Shown: positions 11,420 to 19,600 of the stretch, one piece after another
How the letters are laid out: every line of letters starts with the position of its first letter
Numbering within the stretch: position 1 is the first letter of the stretch
Assembly (NCBI GenBank): GCA_963575745.1
Contig: CAUYUJ010006535.1
Span: 32,501 to 93,919, forward strand
Length of the DNA: 61,419 bases
Reading direction: 5' to 3'
Source: Prorocentrum cordatum
Taxonomy: Eukaryota > Sar > Dinophyceae > Prorocentrales > Prorocentraceae
The notes under the pieces: model-generated
The model's database searches: none
What the model was told of the DNA's origin: nothing
Seen by the model: only the letters and a program-made list of their open reading frames with translations
Translations under genes and position numbers: made by a program

Positions 11420-12650
11420 AAGAACCTGGCCGAGGCGGCCAGACCGCCTGTGGAGCGGAGGGGGTATCCTCAGCGAGCAAGGCGAGGACGCGGCCGACGA
11501 GGCTCATCCGAAAGAACCTGGCCGAGGCGGCCAGCGGCCGGCGGCGGAATGCCCGTGGGCCCAGCGAGTGCCCGCTGCTTAGGCGGAGGAGCCCCATCGG
11601 GCACAGCGTAGAGGTCGACGGGCCGTGCCCAGACCTTGGGGGCAGGATGAGGTTTGGAGCCGATGACCCGCGCTGGAGGATCCACGGCGCTGGGGTGCGG
11701 GCGACTGCGAGGGCGGTGGCGCAGCCAGGGCCGCACTGGGCAAGGGGCGGGCAGCGTCGCGCGGGCGGCCGCGCGCGTAGAAGCGCAGGTCAGCGGGGGC
11801 TTTGGGAAGCGACTGCCTCCAGCGGGAGCCAGCCGCGCGCGCGTCGCAGTCCACCAGGGAGGCATCCACCAGGGATGCAGGGCGACGGCCGTGGCGCCCA
11901 TCGGTGGAGGAGGAGGCGGCAGCCTGGGTTGGGGCCCCTTCGGTTTGGGCGCCGGGCAGCGGCCGCTCGCGAGACCAGAAGGGCCTCGGAGCCTGCGGAG
12001 GGCGCGGAGCAGCAGGCAGGGGAGGAGGCGGCGGCAGGGGCGGGGCGTGCTCGGAGCCGGGCTCGGGCCAAACATGCTGGGGCATGGTGCAGAGCTCCTC
12101 CGGGGAGGTGCCAGTGCATGCCGCCCTGGCGGGGCTCGGCGTGGCGCCCCTACCGACGGGAGTCGGGCAACAGAGGGGCACCGGTGGCTCTGGCGCCGAA
12201 GCCTGGTCGGCCCCAGCGGGTGCCCGCGCCAGGGCAGAGGTGCTACCCTCCGCCTCCGCTGTGGCCCTGGCAGGGAAAGCAGATGCCGAGCCGGCGGGGG
12301 ACGCGCCCCAGAGGGCGTCCCGGCTGCCGTCCTGATAGGCGGTGCTCTGACAAGCGGTTCGGTGAGCTCGCGCTGCTGCGGGAAGGTGAGAGTCCTCCGG
12401 TCGTTCAGCCGGTGCGACTCCCAACCGTCCACGACCGCGCCCACAAGCTCTTCTTGTTGGAGACTGAAAGAGAATGCGGCAGTGACGGGGTCGATTTCGT
12501 TGGGCAGCCAGGTTCCATGGTTCGCGGTTTTGGCTTCCGGCCCGATTTCGGTGGGCAACCCGTCTCCCAGGTTTCGGGTCCCGCGTCCGCAGTTCATGGC
12601 ACGGTGGGTTTCCAGGTGCTGGAGTTTTCCCGGGCGGTTGCGAGCAGGGT
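11420..12650 (-). other. GC-rich segment, possible coding exon on minus strand
   Basis: Both strands stay open because of high GC. The - frame 11579-12424 (281 codons) looks most protein-like: Pro/Ala/Ser-rich, with EELCTMPQHVWPEPGSEH and a Trp/Arg-rich end. It has no domain that I recognise. The + frames (11647-12684 and 11654-12658) are Arg/Gly-rich and look like antisense shadows. AAGAACCTGGCCGAGGCGGC occurs twice (11420 and 11512). The strand choice is a weak judgement. Confidence 0.25.
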
Positions 12651-12654
12651 CAGA

Positions 12655-13960
12655 TTGAGAGTACTACCATACCTACCAGTGTGATCTCGCACTGCATCAT
12701 TTCGACCGACCGACCGACCGTGCCTGGGATGTGCGCTGGACTGGGATGTGTGTTGGGACGTGTGCTGCCTGCGTGCGCTGGGATGTGTGCAGGGCTGTGT
12801 GCTGCCTCCGTGTGCTGGGATACGTGCTGGGATGTGTGCTGCCTCCGTGTGCTGGGATACATGCTGGGATGTGTGTTGGCTTCGTGTGCCGGGATACGTG
12901 CTATGGTGTGTCCCGGGAGCGTGGCGCCCCCGTGTGCTGCGCCTGCCCCCCCGCACCCCTCCGCCCCGTGGCCCGTCTGCTTACTCCGACCGACCGACCG
13001 TGCCCCCCCTTGCCCGACCGTGCCCTCCCGTCCCCCTTGTTCCCCCCCCGCCCCCCTCCGCCCCGTGGCCCCCGTCTGCTTACTCCGACCGATCGACCGA
13101 CCGTGCCCCTCTCCTCCGCCCCGTGGCCCCCGTCTGCTTACTCCGACCGACTGACGACCGACCGTGCCCCTCCCCCCCTCCGCCCCATGGCCCCCGTCTG
13201 CTTATTCCGACCGACCGACCGTGCCCCCACCTTTCTTTTTTTTTTTTTTGGTGTTTTCCTTTCCGCTTTTGTTGTTTTTTTCTCTTTTCTCCGCCTTGTT
13301 TTTGTTATTTCGTACCGCCCCATTTTTTTTATTTTTTTTCTTCTTTTTTCTTCCCGCCCCCATGCTCCCGTTCAGCCTTACTCGACGACCGACCCGAATC
13401 GCCACCCTGCCCGACCGTGCTTCCCCTCCCCTGCCCCCAGCGCCCCTCCGCCCCGTGGCTTCTCGCGCGTTAATGCCGACGAACGACCTGACCGTGCCCC
13501 CCCCTCCGCTCCGTGGCCCCCGTCTGCTTCTTCCGACCAGCCGACCGACCGTGCCCCCCCCCCCCCCTTTCCGCACCGTGACCCCCGTCCGCCCTTAATT
13601 CCAGACGACGACCGAACGTGACACCCCCTGCCGAAGTGCCCCGTCCCCCTGTTCCCCCCCCCGCCCCCCTCCGCCCCGTGGCCCCCGTCTGCTTACTCCG
13701 ACCGATCGACCGACCGTGCCCCTCTCCTCCGCCCCGTGGCAACTGTCTGCTTACTCCGACCGACCGTCCGACCGTGCTCCCCCTCCCTCCGCCCCGTGGC
13801 CCCCGCCGACCGACCGTGCCACCCCTCCCCTCCCTCTCCCCGGCCGCCCTCCTGTCCCGCCCCTTCCGCCCCGTGGCCCCCCCCTTGCCTGCTTATTCCG
13901 ACCGACCGACCGTGCCCCCCCCCGCTCCAGCCGTGTATTTGCCCCCCGCACGAGTCACCA
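12655..13960. repeat. GACC-rich complex repeat
   Basis: It starts with CATACCTACCAGTGTGATC, then TCGCACTGCAT and ATTTCGACCGACCG, a block also present in reverse at 42905-42955. Then come TGTGCTGGGATGTGTGCTG-type tandem units (12725-12905) and repeated modules CCGACCGACCGTGCCCC, CTCCGCCCCGTGGCCCC and GTCTGCTTACT (12950-13930). A T-rich patch lies at 13230-13360. No gene is seen. Confidence 0.8.
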
Positions 13961-16270
13961 CGATGGGCCAAAAAGGCCGCAGGACAGCTCAAGATTGCCC
14001 GAAGACAGCCCAAAAGAGCCCCAGACAGACCCACACAATACCAAATAAGCCCCAGAGACGCCCAATAGCGCCATGACCCCGAATAGTCATACAAACGCCA
14101 CTAGCTCACAGTGACATAGCGAGTTCTTCACGCCATAGCTCAGCGTGTCGCAGCACTCGCGCGCTTCCCCGAAATGACCATGGTTGACGCCACTTCCATC
14201 TCCCAGTGTCCCACATCCGTGATTGTATGATCCTTGGCACGCGTGCCTCTTGTGTATAGTAGAGCGTGGGTGAACATATGAGAAAACAGAATTCACTGTT
14301 AAGAAAAGGACCAGTAATAGAGGTTAGAGAACTTAGTCAAGATCAATTATCGAGCGTATCATATCAGAGAGCATAGGGCGAAGTTGGGTATACACCGACA
14401 GAGACATAGAGAGAAGGGGGGAAGAGAGAGACAGAGACACACACACACACACATCCACAAACACACACACACACTGAATATGTATGCCTACGCATGCAAA
14501 TGTGCGTATGCACATATAGTTGAGAGTGGGCCTGGGACAATGGAGTATAGAGCGAAGTGTGAGGGCGTGCCCCGTGGAACGAGACGATATGAATATAAGA
14601 AGCATGCAACGGAGAGACAGCAAAATAATGAAAGAACTATGGAGAGGGCAGGCTTGGATGACATGCGAGAGTCCTTGCAAAATCCACCTCTTCGATGTTT
14701 TGTCTCTGGTGTATGCTTGTCTTCGGCCCAGCAGGCGCCCAAGAGGGCTACAGGATAGGCCACGAGACCGTCTCAGACCGTGCTGGAAGCATGGAATCCC
14801 GACCATGCTCCCGAGGCCCCGGAATGAGTCACACAGGCCGCTCTGTGAGCGCCCAGGAGCCCTCGGAAAGTTTGGCGTTGGCCCCTTTTTTCAAGAAGCA
14901 CGTGCGATACGCAAGGCATAGAACTCGAAGGTACCCGAGGACACTCCAGACAGTGTCTACGGCACGGTGGCGGGTGGTTTTAATGATACGACTACGCAGT
15001 CATTGACACAGAAGCCCCCCTGGACAGTTGGGGAAAGCGGCTCGTCTGGGCACTCGCTCCCAACTTGGACGCCCCAGCACGCTGGGAGGCGACAAGGGCG
15101 AGACGTACCTTCTTGATGTGGCGGACACGGGCAAGTATTGGACATGCACGCGTTGGGGAGCAGACGGCTGCTCTAAGACGTTCACCGTGGTTCCCGACGA
15201 GGTCTGTGCTTGCCGCTACCGCTGCCGCTCTGCACAAATTGACGGGCTGCTCTTGGCAGGAAGTATGGCCAGCCAGGATGTCCCAGGTTCCGTTTGCCAA
15301 GTCATACGTACATTCATGGGGGCGGTAAGGATTTGGACAAGTTATGGTTCAATTAAGTTGGAGGCGTTTAGGGTGGGGCGATTTCGACGGTGTTGCGAAT
15401 GGCGTGAGCAGTTTGGGTTGGGTGTTGTTCTCGTGTTCTCCTGCGTCTCCTCCCTGGGCGTTGCGATAGCGCAACGATTGTACCAGTTGCGTGTTCCGCT
15501 TGCTTAACGATGCGTCGTGGTTTGGGCCGCTTCGCCTCTCACCCTTGCTTTCGATACCGGCAGATAATGCATGTGGGCAAAGGTCGTATCATGTTGACCA
15601 CGACTGATGTCAGAGCGTGTGCTTATGTTCGTTTCCGCCTGTTGCTGCTGCTCCTCCTGATGTTGCCACTGGCTGGATTGGGATGATTCACAGACGCCTA
15701 ACAATTGTGATGGCACATGTTCACCACGGCGTGGATGCGTCTATTTGGGCCAATTCGCAACATGCAGTTCCCCCCTTCCTCTTCAAACACAAGGAACCGA
15801 AAGATTGCATGATTCAGACCGACGCGATGAAACGCGCTCTTCACCCCGTCCTCGAACAGGCAGGTCCGCAGCTGCAAGGGAGTCTTGCCTGGAGCCAGAA
15901 TGCACGGCCGAGCGTGCTAGAACAGCTTGGGCAATGCATTTCCTAACGTGCTACACCCTGCACACTTTTTGGAAGGGTCCAGTTCTGCCCTCCGTCAGTT
16001 TCGGTGTGGCCGCTTGGTCGCCACGTGCCTCGCCAGGACCGCTCCTGCATCATGCATTGCTGTGCAGATCGAGTCATGCGCGTGTGAACGGCACTTACTG
16101 TCATGTGACTCCCATCGTAGTTGAAGACCCAATCCCAAAAAGAGCTTCGAGCACCCATACAAAAGTTCCGAAACAGCGTCGAACGAGCATCGGCCCCCAG
16201 GGCCCGACACGTGAAAAGCCTCCCGTCTCGGTATTCTCTTGGCGCAGGAAAAATTGTGTTTGACGAAAGG
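13960..16270. other. Unassigned DNA with a CA repeat
   Basis: GA-rich then (CA)n sequence lies at 14400-14475. The rest has short frames only. The frame 15028-15507 (159 codons, Cys-rich: YWTCTRWGADGCSKTF) is the least repetitive open stretch but has no family that I recognise. The segment may hold the upstream region of the gene that follows. Confidence 0.4.
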
Positions 16271-16455
16271 ACAACACACACACACACACACACCCATACC
16301 CATAAGGGGGTCGCTGGGAGGAGGACTGGCTATGGGTATGGGTTTGGGTTGTCGGACCCTAGGGAACGCTCCCGTTCGAGCGGGGACCCCCATCCGACAA
16401 CGCGCACCCATAGCCCTTTCCGACCCCCCTATGGGTATGGGTGTGTGTTGTTGGT
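16271..16455. mobile_element. Nested palindromic element upstream of the cyclase-like gene
   Basis: Outer arms: ACACACACCCATACCCATA plus GGGGGTCG at about 16286-16313, and its reverse complement at 16421-16449. Inner arms: GGCTATGGGT...GTTGTCGG (16329-16355) against CCGACAACGCGCACCCATAG (16394-16415). The size and long terminal inverted repeats recall the introner elements within the gene downstream. No clear target-site duplication was found. Confidence 0.55.
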
Positions 16456-16606
16456 TCATCAGTTTCTGGCGATCCAGGCTAAAGCAGGCTGGAACATCGT
16501 AAAATTGCTGCAGCCCCTTTGGCTGAAGCATCTCCGCAGTCCGGCTCCCCGCGCCGCTCCCAAGCCCCAGCCGCGGAGAGCCAAGCGCGCTCCCCGCGGC
16601 TCGAGG

Positions 16607-19600
16607 ATGGCTCCCCTGCTGCTCGGCACGCGGGACCGCGACAGGGCCAAGAAGGAGGCCACCGCGCTGGCCAGGGCGCCCGCCCCGAGCCCCAACTTGA
16701 GTGCAGAGGACAAGGCTCCTCCTCCTCCTCCTCCGCTCCTCTCCTCTCTCCTCCTCCTCCTCCTCCCCTCTCCCTCCCCTCCCCCCACTCCTCCTCCTCC
16801 TCCTCCTCCTCCTCCTTCTCCTCCTCCCCCTCCTCCTCCTCCTCCCCATCCTCCTCCTCCTCCTCCTCCCAAGGCGGTGGACGACACGTCGGCGGCAGTG
16901 AGGTCGTCGGGCACCCCGGCAGACGGGCCCTCGGACTCCGCGTGCTGCCTGTTCTGGATGGTCGGCGGCCCGACGCAGGCGGGCAAGGCGTCGCAGCTCG
17001 TGGCCGTCCACTCGGAGATGGCACAGTGCGTGGAGCTGGCCGGGGCGGAGGTACTCGAGGACAGCGCCGCGTCGTGCCTGGTCCAGGTCAGGCCGCGGGC
17101 GGAGGACGGCATGAGCGCGGAGGACGTGGCGCTGCGGCTCGGGGAGCTCCTGTGCCGGTGGGCGCGGGCGCAGCTGCCGCCCATTCCCCTCCGCGTGGGC
17201 GTGCACACCGGCAGGCTGGCGTCCTTCGCGCTGCCTGGCACCGGCCGCAGCACCTACACCGGAGAGGCGGCGGTGGTGTGCAGGCACCTGGTGCTCTCCG
17301 CCGACCAGGACGGGGCGGTGCACTTCTCCAGCGAGGTGAGGGGCAGGCTGCGGCTGCTCGGCGCCGCGCCCGTGCTGCTGTCGCGCCAGGGCAGCTCCTA
17401 CCTGCTCGACGGCGGTGCTGCGGCGGAGGCGGAGGCCACCGAGCAGGCAGCCAGCGGGACGCTGACGGAGCTCGTGGGCGAGGGCTTCGTGCCCTCGGCG
17501 AAGCAGGCCAGAGTAGGCCCCAGCTTCGTGCGCTCGGCGGGCCACGAGCAGGCGGAGCCGGCGGGCGACGGGAAGCAGATGTCCTTCCCAGAGTTCGCGA
17601 AGCACCTCCAGGCTTACGACGTGGACGTCGCGGAGTTTGGTCGCGGTGACGCGAAGACGCTGCAGGAGTTCTACGACGAGGTCATGGTCGACCAGGAGTC
17701 CAGTCTCATTCTGACGGGCGACCGCCTGGAGAGGTTCGTCGAGATTGTCCGCATTCAGCTCCTTATGCGGAGCGACGACAACCGCCTGCGCGAGCTCAGG
17801 ATCTCCGCACAAGCCACGGCGGATGGCCGGGTCCGCAGGCGGAACCAGAAGCTCGCCGTGGTCATGAAGGCCTGCGACGGCCAGCACTGGAAGGACGCCG
17901 TGGTCAAGTGCCTGGAGCAGAAGTTCGGCCTCAGCAGGGCCGACCAGAGGAAGTGCCTGTCCTTCGAGTGGAGCGCCCACGAGCTGGCAGAAGAGCGGCG
18001 TGCCTCCAAGACCGTTCCAGACGTCATGACCGTCTACAAGGTTTAAGTCGGGCACGTCCCTCTGCAGGAGGAATATTCCAGAATCCCAAAACCATAGTCG
18101 GGGGACGATTCGTTGATCAGTTTTTGACCATTTTGGAATATTCTTGGGGTATATTTCATTTTTCGTCCAAAATCCGCCTGTACTGGGGATATACCCGCCC
18201 TAATACAAGGTTCACAGCGTCACCGTGACAGTGAAGGACAAGAGGGTGCCCGAGCTGGCCACGCTCGGCCTGCCTCTCGGCCTGGACTTCACCACGCAGA
18301 AGGGCACCCGCTTCTGGAACTGGGCCCCCGTGGCCAACAGCAGGGAGGACATGCTGATCGATCTGCTGAAGGCGAACGGCGTCAACAGTTCGGAGTTCCC
18401 CGCCGGTGCGTTCGCGGACCTCTACGACGAGGTCTACGAGAGCTGCCAGTCGACGTTGACGGTCGTTGACCGTGAGCTCGTGCGCAAGGTGAGGGTCATC
18501 AAGCTTTGGATGCACGCCGACATCCTCGCAGTGGACCACGTCCTGCTCCTGGGCTCCAAAATCCAGAGGGGCAAAAGTGACACAAACGACAAGGGGCGAC
18601 CCCTCACGATGAAGATGCCACTGGAAGGGGACTGGAAGCAGGCGGTGGAGACAGTCCTCCACACGCGCCTTGGCATGACGAGGGACACCCAGCTGAGCTG
18701 CATCGCTGTCGACGAGGGCTCCTATAGGGAGAGCGAACAGTGGTCGTACTCGTCCAGCTTTCCCGGTCTCAAGACCTGCTACAAGATCAACGAGGTCACT
18801 GCCCGCGTCGTCATGAACGAGGTCGATGCGTCCACCTTGCACCGAATCGGGCTGCCAGACGGGCAGAACTTCGCGTTCTCCAGGTGGGCGACTCCGGAAA
18901 CCACGAGACCAACGAAGCTTGCATCTCTTGGAGGGCCGAGTTTTGCTTCCGCCAGCCACCGCCCGCCATTCACTGGCAGACTAGCTTTCAGTCGGGCATG
19001 TCCCTCTACAGGAGGAAAATGAAAAAATAATCAAAAGATAGTCTGGGGACGATTTTTCTGTATTTTTGATGATGTTCGATTCTTTTTGGACCATGTTCTA
19101 TTTTTCCTCGAAAATCCGCCTGTAGGAGGACATGCCCGACCTGAGACTAGCGTATGTCTCGTGCCCGCTGGGTTCCGCCAGCATTCCGCCGAGTCCCGCC
19201 GAGGAGGAGATGCCAACCCCTCGCTCCCTCGAGGGCGAGGCCCGCTCCGGAGCGCCCCCGGAGGTGGGAGCCCGCGAGGGGGCCCGGCCAGGACGACCTC
19301 GTCATCACCCACTGGCAGTGGCAGAGCAGCAGGGACCTCGTGAGCAGTCCCCTCGAGCCCGCGCCGGGCAAGGCGGCGCCCGCGGCAAAGACCTACGTCG
19401 AGGCGCGGCTGCAGAGGAGGCGCCACCTGGTCCCCGACTTCGAGGCCGCCCCAGAGCCGAAGGTCGGTTGTGGGCCGATGTCGCCGCGCTCGCGCGCGCG
19501 CGGCGACACGTTGCTCGAGCGCCTCATGAAGGGCAGGAAGATGGACATGAAGAGGGCCAGGCGCGCGGCATCTCGTATCTGTGACCCCAGATACAGCTGC

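Noticed and set aside
11470-12597. A 375-codon minus frame and a 345-codon plus frame
   Set aside because: High GC keeps all frames open; neither shows a domain, so only a tentative note is kept for the third frame at 11579-12424.
15995-18055. A 686-codon open frame on the minus strand
   Set aside because: It is the antisense of the cyclase-like exons; the + strand has recognisable domains and a precise intron there, while the minus frame is Arg/Leu/Gly-rich and crosses the CTC tract.
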